Assembly: GCA_944322715.1 (NCBI GenBank)
Contig: CALUPT010000013.1
Span: 36,266-100,265 of the forward strand
DNA: 64,000 bases
From: an uncultured Bacteroidales bacterium
Lineage (GTDB): Bacteria; Bacteroidota; Bacteroidia; Bacteroidales; UBA932
Direction: 5' to 3'
Positions within the stretch are counted from its first letter, which is position 1; each line of letters begins with the position of its first letter. This document shows, one piece after another, positions 30,149 to 38,605 of the stretch. Below the pieces are notes generated by a model, which worked only from the letters and a program-made list of their open reading frames with translations, ran no database searches and was not told the origin of the DNA. The translations under genes and the position numbers were made by a program.

Positions 30149-30214
30149 ATGACAAGAAACGATTTCCGATTTAGCTTTTACTTTTCTTTTTGCTATTCTC
30201 AGAAAAGGGTATAG
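30149..30214 (+). CDS. Phe/Tyr-rich leader peptide of the pheA operon
   Basis: A 21-codon ORF too short for routine gene calling. After MTRND it reads FRFSFYFSFCY and then SQKRV, giving five Phe (codons beginning 30164, 30170, 30176, 30182, 30188) and two Tyr (30179, 30194) in 21 residues. It ends at TAG 30212-30214, exactly where the antiterminator 5' arm begins. Immediately downstream are competing RNA pairings, an intrinsic terminator and the prephenate dehydratase gene. The composition and position match transcription-attenuation leader peptides such as E. coli PheL. Translation has not been shown. Confidence 0.82.
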   Translation: MTRNDFRFSFYFSFCYSQKRV

Positions 30215-30290
30215 TCCGGAGGTCGTGTATTGAAGCAGGCGTTGAATAGAAAATTATCAAGGCTGTCCGGACACCCGGGCGGCCTTTTTT
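30161..30290 (+). promoter_or_regulatory. Transcription attenuator (1:2, 2:3, 3:4 pairings) before pheA
   Basis: Three mutually exclusive helices can be drawn. Segment 1:2 is GATTTCCG (30161-30168, covering the first Phe codon) with CGGAGGTC (30217-30224): 8 bp including two G-U. The 2:3 antiterminator is GTCCGGA (30214-30220) with TCCGGAC (30266-30272), 7 perfect bp. The 3:4 terminator is 30259-30284. A ribosome stalled on Phe codons would open segment 1 and allow 2:3; a ribosome at the stop codon would cover segment 2 and allow termination. Expected effect: the operon is on when charged tRNA-Phe (and perhaps tRNA-Tyr) is low. Confidence 0.78.
30259..30290 (+). terminator. Intrinsic terminator of the pheA attenuator
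   Basis: An uninterrupted 12-bp stem (AAGGCTGTCCGG region with CCGGGCGGCCTT region, two G-U pairs) closes a 4-nt ACAC loop and is followed directly by a T run. The T run ends only a couple of bases before the pheA start codons. Confidence 0.88.
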
Positions 30291-30291
30291 G

Positions 30292-31140
30292 ATGCGAATG
30301 AACATGGAACATGTAAAGAGGGTGGCAATCCAGGGATATAGCGGCTGTTTTCACGAGCAGGCGGCAAGGCAGTTTTATGCGAGGTACGGAGAGGAACCGG
30401 AGATAGTGGAGTGCGCCACATTCGAAGGCCTCTATCAGAGCATGGCGGATGGACGTGCGGATGCTGCCGTGATGGCTATTGAGAATACCGTCTCGGGCGG
30501 ACTTCTCCCCAATTTCGAACTTCTCCGCAAATTCAGGGTCAAGATCAAGGGAGAGATTTTCCTGCGCATCGAGCAGAACCTGATGGCCCTGCCAGGACAG
30601 ACGATAGATGACATCAGGGAGGTGCGGTCGCATTATATGGCAATCAACCAGACAAGGGCGTTTTTCAGCAGATATCCTCATATACGGCTTGTAGAGTCCG
30701 AAGATACGGCCAAGAGTGCGGCTGATGTGGCTCGGGAAGGTCTGATGGGGGTAGGCGCAGTGGCATCCTCCCTTGCCGCGGAACTTTACGGGCTGGAGAT
30801 AATCGCTCCAGGAATCGAGACGTACAAGCAGAACTTCACCCGTTTCCTCATTCTGGACAATGCGCTGAAAGTGCCGCAGGAGACAGTCGACAAAGTCTCC
30901 CTGTGCTTCACCCTTCCGCATACATCCGGCTCTCTCGCACATGTCCTCACCATTCTGTCCTTCTACGGGATGAACCTGACGAGGATACAGTCCCTGCCGA
31001 TACCCGGGAGGGAGTGGCAGTATTTCTTCTATGTGGACATAAAGTTCGACAGTTATGTGAAGTATCTTCAGGCAATATCGGCCGTGCGGCCTCTGATGGA
31101 GGATTTCGATACACTCGGGGAATATGCGGCGGCGATCTGA
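30292..31140 (+). CDS. pheA: Prephenate dehydratase with ACT domain
   Basis: Converts prephenate to phenylpyruvate in phenylalanine synthesis. Of about 282 residues, the first ~190 are the periplasmic-binding-like catalytic domain (IQGYSGCFHEQAA, AIENTVSGGLLPNFELL, and the catalytic TRF in NFTRFLIL). An ACT domain follows (LPHTSGSLAHVLTILSFYGMN). The usual Phe-binding ESRP motif reads IQSLPIPG here. ATG codons at 30292, 30298 and 30304 are all possible; 30304 (MEHVKRVAIQG) best matches homologue length. It is first of four genes behind the attenuator. Confidence 0.93.
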   Translation: MRMNMEHVKRVAIQGYSGCFHEQAARQFYARYGEEPEIVECATFEGLYQSMADGRADAAVMAIENTVSGGLLPNFELLRKFRVKIKGEIFLRIEQNLMALPGQTIDDIREVRSHYMAINQTRAFFSRYPHIRLVESEDTAKSAADVAREGLMGVGAVASSLAAELYGLEIIAPGIETYKQNFTRFLILDNALKVPQETVDKVSLCFTLPHTSGSLAHVLTILSFYGMNLTRIQSLPIPGREWQYFFYVDIKFDSYVKYLQAISAVRPLMEDFDTLGEYAAAI

Positions 31141-31181
31141 TGGGATTTCCGGGATGAAAACGGTTATTAAAGGACAATGCA

Positions 31182-32435
31182 ATGATAATATCACCGGCAA
31201 ACAGGACACGTAGTGTCCGCGAATATTATTTCTCACGCAAACTGAAAGAAGTGGCTTCCCTCGATGCCGGCAGAAAGGCTTCGGGAAGGGATGGCATCAT
31301 CAATCTGGGGATCGGCGCGCCCGATGGAATGCCTCCTGCATCGGCAATCGGCGCTCTGACGGAGGCTGCCGTGCAGCCCGGAGTCCATGCCTACCAGAGT
31401 TATGTCGGCATTCCGGAACTCAGGCAGGCGTTTGCTGACTGGTACCGGAGATATTACGGGGTAGAGCTTGATCCTTCCGGTGAGATACAGCCTTTGGCCG
31501 GATCCAAGGAGGGTATCCTGCTCATTTCCCTCGCCTTTCTGGACAAGGGAGACAAGGTGCTGGTGCCGGATCCGGGCTATCCGACATACACTTCCGCATC
31601 CAGACTGACAGAAGCGGAGATCCTGACATACGATCTCAGGGAGGATGAGGGCTGGATTCCGGATTTCGATGCCCTGGAAAGAACGGATCTGAGCGGCGTG
31701 AAACTGATGTGGACCAATTATCCCAATATGCCGACAGGGGCTCCCGCCTCGATGGAACTCTATACCCGGCTGGTGGATTTCGGGCGCAGGCACGGGATAA
31801 TGATATGCAATGACAATCCGTACAGTTTCATTCTCAATGACACGCCGTTGTCCATTCTTGCGGTGCCGGGCGCAAAGGAATGTTGCCTGGAACTGAACTC
31901 CCTGAGCAAGGCTCACAACATGTCCGGCTGGAGGATAGGTATGGTGGCTGCGGCTCCGGATGTGGTGGCCGAGATACTGAAGGTGAAGAGCCAGATGGAT
32001 TCGGGAATGTTCCGGCCCATGCAGCTTGCCGCCGTGGAGGCTCTCGGACAGGGTCCGGAGTGGTTCAGGGAACTGAATGCGGAATACGGCCGCAGGAGAG
32101 AACTCGCAGGCAGGATTTTCGATCTTATAGGAGCGAGGTATGACAAGTCTTCTTCCGGCATGTTCCTATGGGGGAAGGTGGATGGGAACAATCCTCTTTC
32201 CAAGGCCTGGAAAAAGGCCGGATGTCCGGGGAGACCTGCGGGAGCGCAGCCGGAAGCCGTCACGACATTAAGCGAGGATGTATCCGATGCGGCCCTTTAC
32301 GGAGCAGGCGTCTTCATCACGCCGGGACTTATATTCGGAAAGAACGGCGAGAAGCATGTCAGGATTTCCCTTTGTGCAAAGCCTCAGGTACTTGAGGATG
32401 CCTTCAGGAGGCTTGAAGAGATGATGGCGGTCTGA
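31182..32435 (+). CDS. Class I/II aminotransferase of the aromatic operon
   Basis: A PLP aminotransferase of 417 residues (fold type I). It has GIGAPDGMPP near the N-terminus, LAGSKEGILLI, the NYPNMPTG motif, and the PLP lysine in ELNSLSKAHNMSGWRIG. It resembles the LL-diaminopimelate/aspartate aminotransferase group. Its place between pheA and tyrA suggests that it makes phenylalanine and tyrosine from phenylpyruvate and hydroxyphenylpyruvate; this is inferred from context. Confidence 0.87.
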   Translation: MIISPANRTRSVREYYFSRKLKEVASLDAGRKASGRDGIINLGIGAPDGMPPASAIGALTEAAVQPGVHAYQSYVGIPELRQAFADWYRRYYGVELDPSGEIQPLAGSKEGILLISLAFLDKGDKVLVPDPGYPTYTSASRLTEAEILTYDLREDEGWIPDFDALERTDLSGVKLMWTNYPNMPTGAPASMELYTRLVDFGRRHGIMICNDNPYSFILNDTPLSILAVPGAKECCLELNSLSKAHNMSGWRIGMVAAAPDVVAEILKVKSQMDSGMFRPMQLAAVEALGQGPEWFRELNAEYGRRRELAGRIFDLIGARYDKSSSGMFLWGKVDGNNPLSKAWKKAGCPGRPAGAQPEAVTTLSEDVSDAALYGAGVFITPGLIFGKNGEKHVRISLCAKPQVLEDAFRRLEEMMAV

Positions 32436-32465
32436 TGATTTACCGTATATTGGATTGGAACAAAG

Positions 32466-33356
32466 ATGAAAAAGGACAATATGACAGTAGGCATAGTCGG
32501 ACTGGGACTGATAGGAGGCTCGATGGCAATCGATCTGAGACGTAGAGGCTTCGCATCCCGGCTGCTCGGAGTGGAGTCCGAGCCTGTCAATGCCGCGGCA
32601 GCGGAAAAAATCGGGCTTGTGGACAGTGTGGTCCCGTTCAGGGAGTGTGTCGGACAGAGCGACATCGTTGTACTGGCTGTTCCTGTGGGGGCTGCAGTGA
32701 AGATGCTTCCCGAGGTTCTGGACATGTTCTCATGCATGGAACGGACCGGAGAGACGGAATCGCGATGCCGCAAGACGGTGATGGATGTCTGTTCCACGAA
32801 GGAGGCCCTTGTGAAGGCTGTGCACTATCATCCGCAGCGCGGGCGGTATGTGGCTACCCATCCGATGGCCGGAACGGAATATTCCGGACCGTGGGCTGCA
32901 ATGCCCGGACTTTTCGATGGCAGGGCATGCATCATCTGTGATGGACATGAATCCGACCCCGATGCTGTCCGTACGGTTGAAAGCCTCTATGATACATTGA
33001 ACATGAGGCATATATACATGAATGCCTCCAGTCATGATGTGCATGCGGCATACGTGTCGCACATCTCTCACATAACTTCATTCGCCCTGGCCCTCACCGT
33101 GCTGGACAAGGAGAAGAACGAGAAGCACATATTCGACCTGGCTTCCGGAGGCTTTTCTTCCACCGTGAGGCTGGCCAAGAGCAATGCGGACATGTGGGTG
33201 CCGATTTTCAGCCAGAACAGGGACAATGTGCTGCAGGTGCTGGACACTTACATAGAGCAGGTGAAACGGTTCCGGAATGCCATTGCCGATGACGATGAGG
33301 CGTCGGTCAGGTCGCTGATAGAGGATGCCAACCGCATAAAGCGCATAATCCGCTGA
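32466..33356 (+). CDS. tyrA: Prephenate dehydrogenase
   Basis: Oxidatively decarboxylates prephenate to 4-hydroxyphenylpyruvate for tyrosine. It has 296 residues. The Rossmann nucleotide site is GIVGLGLIGGSMAIDLRRRG, and THPMAGTEYSG is the catalytic-His motif. SSHDVHAAYVSHISHITSFALA forms the dimer-domain helix. ATG 32481 (MTVGIVG) is an alternative start. It is third in the Phe/Tyr operon. Confidence 0.92.
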   Translation: MKKDNMTVGIVGLGLIGGSMAIDLRRRGFASRLLGVESEPVNAAAAEKIGLVDSVVPFRECVGQSDIVVLAVPVGAAVKMLPEVLDMFSCMERTGETESRCRKTVMDVCSTKEALVKAVHYHPQRGRYVATHPMAGTEYSGPWAAMPGLFDGRACIICDGHESDPDAVRTVESLYDTLNMRHIYMNASSHDVHAAYVSHISHITSFALALTVLDKEKNEKHIFDLASGGFSSTVRLAKSNADMWVPIFSQNRDNVLQVLDTYIEQVKRFRNAIADDDEASVRSLIEDANRIKRIIR

Positions 33357-33375
33357 CCGTCATCCGGACCTTCTT

Positions 33376-33402
33376 TGTCATCCTGAGCGAAGCGAAGGAT
33401 CT
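33376..33402. repeat. Dispersed VILSEAKDL repeat between tyrA and the DAHP synthase gene
   Basis: A 27-bp copy, TGTCATCC...GGATCT with an imperfect palindromic core, in the 81-bp gap of the aromatic operon. It matches the copies at 3931 and 46444. Confidence 0.8.
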
Positions 33403-33437
33403 GCCAAATGAAATTATAGACTATAACACACATAACT

Positions 33438-34535
33438 ATGGAAAAGAGATTGGATATCGCCCCGTTATCGGAATGGGGCATGTTTACGGAGCCGAAACCG
33501 TGTGTCATCGCCGGCCCCTGCAGTGCGGAGTCGGAAATCCAGATAATGGAGACGGCAAGACAGTTGAGAAGTTTCGGCATCAATGTGTTCCGTGCGGGAA
33601 TCTGGAAGCCGAGGACCCATCCGGGATCATTCGAAGGGGTCGGGACTCCGGGGCTGAAATGGATGCAGAGGGCAAAGAAGGAACTCGGTCTGAAGATATC
33701 TACGGAGGTTGCCAGTGAAAAGCATGTCTTCGAATGCCTCAAATACGGGGTGGACCTTGTGTGGATAGGGGCGAGGACCACAGCCAATCCGTTCCTGGTG
33801 CAGGAGATTGCGGATGCCCTGAAGGATGTGGACATCCCTGTCCTGGTCAAGAATCCCGTGAATGCGGACATTGACCTGTGGATAGGGGCATTGGAGAGAC
33901 TGAATGCCGCAGGAATACGCAAGTTGGGCGTGATCCACAGGGGATTCTCGACCTTCTCCAAGATAAAGTACCGCAATGAGCCGGGATGGCAGGTGGCTGT
34001 CGAGCTCAGGAGCCGGTATCCGCATCTTCCTTTCTTTTGCGATCCGAGCCACATGGCGGGATGCAGGGATTATATCCAGGAGATTTCGCAGCGGTCTCTC
34101 GACCTCGGGCTCGAGGGACTGATGATAGAGAGCCACTGCGACCCTACCTGCGCCCTGAGCGATGCGAAGCAGCAGCTGACTCCGGATGACCTGAAAAATC
34201 TGCTGGAGTCCCTTGTAGTGAGGAATGTCGATTCGGACAGCAAGAGCTACAACGAGAACATAGACCAGCTCAGGTCGCAGATCGATGTCATAGATGAAAA
34301 CCTTCTGAACCTGCTGGCATCCAGAATGAACATCAGCCGCAAGATAGGCGAGTACAAGAAGGAGAACAACATCGCGATTCTCCAGACATCGAGATGGGAT
34401 TCGATACTGGAGGAAATGGTCAGGAAAGGCGGAGAGAACGGACTTCCGGAAAAATTCGTGACTGCCGTGTTCAATGCCATCCACGAGGCTTCCGTCCAGG
34501 TACAGAACGATATTCTTGCAGGAGATGGGGAATGA
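33438..34535 (+). CDS. Bifunctional DAHP synthase / chorismate mutase
   Basis: Catalyses the first step of the shikimate pathway and, through its C-terminal domain, chorismate to prephenate. It has 365 residues. The type I-beta DAHP synthase domain has CVIAGPCSAES, FRAGIWKPRTHPGSFEG, LGVIHRGFS, and FFCDPSHMAGCRDY. From about residue 270 an AroQ-class mutase helix bundle follows (IDQLRSQIDVIDENLLNLLASRM, then ISRKIGEYKKENN). This fusion is typical of Bacteroidota. It supplies prephenate to the pheA and tyrA products of the same operon. Confidence 0.93.
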   Translation: MEKRLDIAPLSEWGMFTEPKPCVIAGPCSAESEIQIMETARQLRSFGINVFRAGIWKPRTHPGSFEGVGTPGLKWMQRAKKELGLKISTEVASEKHVFECLKYGVDLVWIGARTTANPFLVQEIADALKDVDIPVLVKNPVNADIDLWIGALERLNAAGIRKLGVIHRGFSTFSKIKYRNEPGWQVAVELRSRYPHLPFFCDPSHMAGCRDYIQEISQRSLDLGLEGLMIESHCDPTCALSDAKQQLTPDDLKNLLESLVVRNVDSDSKSYNENIDQLRSQIDVIDENLLNLLASRMNISRKIGEYKKENNIAILQTSRWDSILEEMVRKGGENGLPEKFVTAVFNAIHEASVQVQNDILAGDGE

Positions 34536-34553
34536 TTGTTCCCCTGCCGGCGG

Positions 34554-35627
34554 TCATTTCCCGGCAGCGAGATGACGGTCGAGGGCGGAGATGAATTTCT
34601 CCGCCTCTTCTTCATTAAGGAAGTCCGCCCGTATCGGCAGGCGGAACATCCTTTCCCTGAGATGCAGCGGAATGTCCCGGCGGTCCATGATTCTCTGGCT
34701 GTCTTTTTCGGTGGTGACGATTATGGCGGTCGGATATTTGTCTGCCGCCCTGCCTATCTTCCGTATGTCCGATGCGGTGAATCTGTGGTGATCGCTGAAT
34801 TTCAGATGGCTGACAATCCTGTATGTGTCGCTCAGGTATTTCTCCATCTGGCTGTCATCCGCGATGCCGCTGAACAGGATGAGTCTCTGGGAGTGGACAT
34901 ATCTCTGGTCTCCTTCAGGGAATACGGGGGCCAGCGCTTCATAGCTTGTCTTGGTGAAGAATATCTCTCCCTTGTATCCGAGGTTTTCCGCCACGTTCCC
35001 CTGTCTCCATTCATCCAGATATGCGGGGCATTTGGTCACTATCACCATGTCCGCCGCCGAGATTCTCTGCGGCAGGTCCCTCAGCCGTCCGAGGGGAAGA
35101 AGATGATCCCTGTATATCGGACGTCCGTAGTTCATGAGGACAATGTTCACATCGGCCTTGAGCCGTCTGTACTGGAAGGCATCATCCAGTATTATGAGAC
35201 CGGCATTCAAGCCGCTGCAGTCGTCCTGGCTTTCAGGCCGGACCTTTCCCGCAAGGATGTTGCATCCTTCCACCCGGTCCCTGTCCACCGCCACTACCGT
35301 ATCCCGGAACTTTCTCTTTATCTGCAGGGGTTCATCTCCGTACATCCGGGCGGTACCATCCGCCTCCACTGTCCGGAATCCCTTGCTTTTCCTGCCGTAC
35401 CCTCTCGATAGCACCGACACATTCTTCCCGTACCAGAGAGGATGGTTTTCCAGCAGCCTCAGCAGCATTTCCGTGACGGGGGTCTTGCCTGTGCCTCCCA
35501 CCGTGACATTGCCGATGCAGATTGCCGGCACGGGACTCCTGTGGCTTTTCCTTAACCCTTTGTCATAGAGGAAATGCCTGAATTTCAGAGCCCAGTAATA
35601 TGGGGCAAGTATTATGCTGTCAATCAT
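34554..35627 (-). CDS. lpxK: Tetraacyldisaccharide 4'-kinase
   Basis: Phosphorylates the 4' position of the lipid A precursor at the inner membrane. It has 357 residues, with an N-terminal hydrophobic segment (MIDSIILAPYYWALKFRHF), the P-loop-like IGNVTVGGTGKTPVTEMLL near residue 45, LSRGYGRKSKG, and LIILDDAFQYRRL (Walker B-like). It lies 53 bp downstream of pfkA and is probably co-transcribed. A CTGCCGG/CCGGCAG hairpin at 34544-34567 separates it from the convergent aromatic operon but has no T run. Confidence 0.92.
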   Translation of the reverse strand: MIDSIILAPYYWALKFRHFLYDKGLRKSHRSPVPAICIGNVTVGGTGKTPVTEMLLRLLENHPLWYGKNVSVLSRGYGRKSKGFRTVEADGTARMYGDEPLQIKRKFRDTVVAVDRDRVEGCNILAGKVRPESQDDCSGLNAGLIILDDAFQYRRLKADVNIVLMNYGRPIYRDHLLPLGRLRDLPQRISAADMVIVTKCPAYLDEWRQGNVAENLGYKGEIFFTKTSYEALAPVFPEGDQRYVHSQRLILFSGIADDSQMEKYLSDTYRIVSHLKFSDHHRFTASDIRKIGRAADKYPTAIIVTTEKDSQRIMDRRDIPLHLRERMFRLPIRADFLNEEEAEKFISALDRHLAAGK

Positions 35628-35680
35628 GGCGTCAAATGATCATACGGTCGCCCTCAGGAATATCCTTTCGGGCAGCGGAC

Positions 35681-36661
35681 TCAGATTGAAAGGACATTGA
35701 GTACGTTGATCAGTTCCTTGTCGATAGGCTTGTCTATCTTTATCGCCTTGCTGAACGGTACATACACTATCCTGTCGTTGGATATCCCGATCATTACGTT
35801 GCGCTGCCCTTCGTTCAGGGCCTCGATGGCCGCCACCCCGAGCCGGCTGGCCAGAATACGGTCCACGGCACTCGGCTTGCCTCCCCTCTGGAGGTGTCCG
35901 AGAATGGTCACGCGCACATCGTATTGAGGATATTCGTTGCGGACACGGTTGGCATAGTACATCGCCCCTCCATCCTTCTTGCTTTCGGAGACGATCACGA
36001 TACTGCTGTTCTTGCTCTTGCGGAATCCTCTGCTGATGAACTGCCCCAACTGGTCCACATCCGTCTGGTCTTCCGGTATGATGGCTGCCTCCGCTCCGGC
36101 GGCGATTGCACTGTTCTGTGCGAGGAAGCCCGCATCGCGTCCCATTACCTCCACGAAGAAGATCCGGTCGTGGGAGGTGGCGGTGTCACGGATCTTGTCC
36201 ACGCATTCCACTATGGTGTTGAGTGCGGTGTCGTAACCGATGGTCGAGTCGGTGCCGTACAGGTCGTTGTCGATTGTCCCGGGAAGCCCGATGCACGGTA
36301 CATCATGCTCCTGGGCGAATACCTGCGCCCCTGCAAGCGAACCGTTTCCTCCGATGACGATAAGTGCATCGATATTGTTGGCCTTCATGTTGTCGTATGC
36401 CTTCTGTCGCCCCTCGACGGTCATGAAGTCATCCGAGCGGGCGGTCTTGAGGACCGTGCCTCCCCTCTGTATGGTGTTGCTGACGCTTTCCGATGTGAAA
36501 TCCTTTATCTCGTTGTTGATCAGACCCTCATATCCTCTGTATATTCCTTTTACCTTCCATCCGTTGAAGATGGCCGCCCTTGTCACGGCCCTGATGGCCG
36601 CATTCATTCCCGGAGCATCGCCTCCGGATGTGAGAATTCCGATGGTAGAAATCTTTGCCAT
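35681..36661 (-). CDS. pfkA: 6-phosphofructokinase
   Basis: Makes fructose 1,6-bisphosphate in glycolysis. The start at 36661 ([10 protein letters not shown]) gives 326 residues. The longer frame to 36751 is rejected because a -7 box lies inside it. Motifs are [29 protein letters not shown], the substrate loop [28 protein letters not shown], and [11 protein letters not shown]. The GGNGS form instead of GGDGS is, as I recall, shared by Bacteroides enzymes. Confidence 0.93.
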   Translation of the reverse strand: MAKISTIGILTSGGDAPGMNAAIRAVTRAAIFNGWKVKGIYRGYEGLINNEIKDFTSESVSNTIQRGGTVLKTARSDDFMTVEGRQKAYDNMKANNIDALIVIGGNGSLAGAQVFAQEHDVPCIGLPGTIDNDLYGTDSTIGYDTALNTIVECVDKIRDTATSHDRIFFVEVMGRDAGFLAQNSAIAAGAEAAIIPEDQTDVDQLGQFISRGFRKSKNSSIVIVSESKKDGGAMYYANRVRNEYPQYDVRVTILGHLQRGGKPSAVDRILASRLGVAAIEALNEGQRNVMIGISNDRIVYVPFSKAIKIDKPIDKELINVLNVLSI

Positions 36662-36731
36662 ATAACCAAATGCTGTAATTACACACCGTTTCCTTGTGTT
36701 CCCGACAGCGGGAGAAAAAGAAACGATTCTA

Positions 36732-36739
36732 CAAAAATA
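36732..36739 (-). promoter_or_regulatory. Probable -7 box of pfkA
   Basis: The minus strand reads TATTTTTG, matching TAnnTTTG, about 70 bp before the MAKIS start. It supports that start over the longer frame. Confidence 0.45.
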
Positions 36740-36845
36740 ATGAAAAATCATGTAATAATATTCGCCCGGTCCGACAATTTCTGCGCCCGCGTGCGAAATT
36801 CACTCCTTGTTTTCATATATCCGTGTACGGTCCGGGCATTTTTAT

Positions 36846-36853
36846 TACCTTTG
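36846..36853 (+). promoter_or_regulatory. Probable -7 box of dusB
   Basis: TACCTTTG matches TAnnTTTG and implies a leader of about 115 nt before the dusB ATG. No known riboswitch was recognised in that leader. Confidence 0.45.
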
Positions 36854-36975
36854 CCGCCGTATGCCGGATCGCAGCGCAGGAGTGTCGGACAGATTGTCAC
36901 ATTGTCTCCGGAGAAACCGTGGACTGACAGGGGGTGTCGCGATTCCGGCAAGACGGAGAAAAGTCCGCAATAGTT

Positions 36976-38007
36976 ATGAAGATAGGGAATATAGACTTGG
37001 GGGAAAGGCCGCTGTTCCTGGCTCCGATGGAGGATGTGACCGATGCATCCTTCCGTTTCGTGTGCAAGGAATTCGGTGCGGACATGATGTACACTGAATT
37101 CATCAGTTCCGATGGGCTGATACGCGATGCAAGGAAATCCCTTGCGAAACTGGTCACATACGATTATGAGGCCCCGATAGGCATCCAGATATACGGGAAC
37201 ATCCCTGAAGCTATGGTCGATGCCGCAAGGATGGCGGAGCGTGCGGCGGAGATTGCCGGAGGGCACGGGGCGGATATAGTGGATATAAATTTCGGCTGTC
37301 CCGTGAACAAGATAGCCCGCAGGGGAGCGGGCAGCGGAATGATGCGCGAGCCCGAAAAGATGGTGGAGATTACCCGCCGCGTGGTCGATGCGGTCAGACT
37401 GCCGGTTACTGTCAAGACCCGTCTCGGATGGGATGAGGATTCGAAGATCATTGTGGAACTGGCCGAAAGGCTTCAGGATACCGGCATCAGCGCCCTGACA
37501 ATCCATGGCAGGACGCGCAGCCAGATGTACACGGGCCAGGCGGACTGGACCCTTATCGGCAAGGTCAGGGAGAATCCGAGGATGCATATCCCGATAATAG
37601 GCAACGGGGACATCAATTCTCCCGAAAAGGCGAAGGAGGCTTTCGACCGTTACGGGGTGGACGGGATAATGATAGGCCGTGCCACGTTCGGACATCCGTG
37701 GATTTTCCGCGAGATCAGACATTATCTGGACACGGGGGAACTGCTGCCCCCAATGGGCGTGCCTGACAGGGTGGCTCTTGCCAAAAGGCATCTTTCCCGT
37801 TCTCTGGAACTGAAAGGGGAAAAGGCCGGCATTCTGGAGATGCGCCGCCACCTCAGCTGCTATTTCAAGGGACTTCCCGATTTCAAGGAGACCCGTCTGA
37901 AACTGGTCACTCTCACCGATCCTGCGGAACTGTATTCGACCCTCGACTATGTTGCCGACCGCTGGGCGGATGCCATTCCGGACAGTTCAAATGTCTATGG
38001 CGTCTGA
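36976..38007 (+). CDS. dusB: tRNA-dihydrouridine synthase
   Basis: An FMN enzyme that reduces uridine to dihydrouridine in tRNA D-loops. The start at 36976 (MKIGNIDLGE) gives 343 residues; an upstream in-frame ATG at 36934 adds an unconvincing extension. LFLAPMEDVTDASFR is the FMN-site start. The catalytic Cys is in NFGCPVNKIARRGAGSGMM. VKTRLGWDED, LTIHGRTRSQMY and GNGDINSPEKA follow, as in DusB. Confidence 0.92.
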   Translation: MKIGNIDLGERPLFLAPMEDVTDASFRFVCKEFGADMMYTEFISSDGLIRDARKSLAKLVTYDYEAPIGIQIYGNIPEAMVDAARMAERAAEIAGGHGADIVDINFGCPVNKIARRGAGSGMMREPEKMVEITRRVVDAVRLPVTVKTRLGWDEDSKIIVELAERLQDTGISALTIHGRTRSQMYTGQADWTLIGKVRENPRMHIPIIGNGDINSPEKAKEAFDRYGVDGIMIGRATFGHPWIFREIRHYLDTGELLPPMGVPDRVALAKRHLSRSLELKGEKAGILEMRRHLSCYFKGLPDFKETRLKLVTLTDPAELYSTLDYVADRWADAIPDSSNVYGV

Positions 38008-38065
38008 CGGCCGGACATTTTTCCGAAAAAATTTCATATTTCAGATTCGTTTCAGATTCCGCCTG

Positions 38066-38073
38066 TACTTTTG
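38066..38073 (+). promoter_or_regulatory. Probable -7 box of the PepSY-like gene
   Basis: TACTTTTG matches TAnnTTTG, about 63 bp before the start codon at 38137. Confidence 0.45.
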
Positions 38074-38136
38074 TCCCCGGAAACCGTTCGAAGCGGCTTC
38101 CGGAACAGAATCATTAACCGTTAAAATTTTTGAGAT

Positions 38137-38571
38137 ATGAAAAAGATCGCATTGTTCTTCGTTTCAGTACTGGCATTCGCAGGCGTGGCATCCGCAGATG
38201 ACAAACCTATCACTTTCGAGCAGCTTCCAGCCAAGGCACAGCAGTTCATCAAGACCAACTTCCCGCAGGAGAAGATCGCCATCACAACCAAGGATGTGGA
38301 CATTTTCGGAGATTCGTATGATGTGCTTTTCGCGAGCGGGACAAAGCTCGAGTTTACTGACAGCGGCGAATGGAAGGAGATAGAGTGCAAATATTCGACC
38401 GTGGACGAGAAGTTCATTCCGGAGCAGATCCGCAACTACGTGACCGGCACCTACCCTGGCGCGAAGTATGTAAAGATAGAGAAAGGCAGGAACGGTTATG
38501 AGGTGGAACTCACCAACGGTCTCGAGCTCACCTTCGACCGCAATTTCGTCCTCATCGACATAGATGACTGA
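38137..38571 (+). CDS. PepSY-like (DUF2874) periplasmic protein
   Basis: A 144-residue exported protein with a signal peptide ending AFAGVASA. It has two PepSY-like/BLIP-like repeats. Each begins with a helix (ITFEQLPAKAQQFIKTNFP and FIPEQIRNYVTGTYPGA), followed by beta strands ending in G.ELTFDRNFVLIDIDD. Bacteroidota encode many such small periplasmic proteins of unknown function. It has its own promoter and is followed by a long perfect inverted repeat. Confidence 0.8.
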   Translation: MKKIALFFVSVLAFAGVASADDKPITFEQLPAKAQQFIKTNFPQEKIAITTKDVDIFGDSYDVLFASGTKLEFTDSGEWKEIECKYSTVDEKFIPEQIRNYVTGTYPGAKYVKIEKGRNGYEVELTNGLELTFDRNFVLIDIDD

Positions 38572-38605
38572 GCCATCCGGCTTATTTTCGCACATTGCAT
38601 AGGCA

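Noticed and set aside
34544..34567. CTGCCGG/CCGGCAG hairpin as a terminator between the aromatic operon and lpxK
   Set aside because: No T run follows on either strand and the lpxK stop lies in its loop; not called as a terminator.
36664..36751. 30-residue upstream extension of pfkA
   Set aside because: A -7 box lies within it and the [10 protein letters not shown] start gives the standard length.
36854..36975. Riboswitch or leader peptide in the dusB 5' leader
   Set aside because: No known riboswitch core and no amino-acid-biased short ORF were seen.
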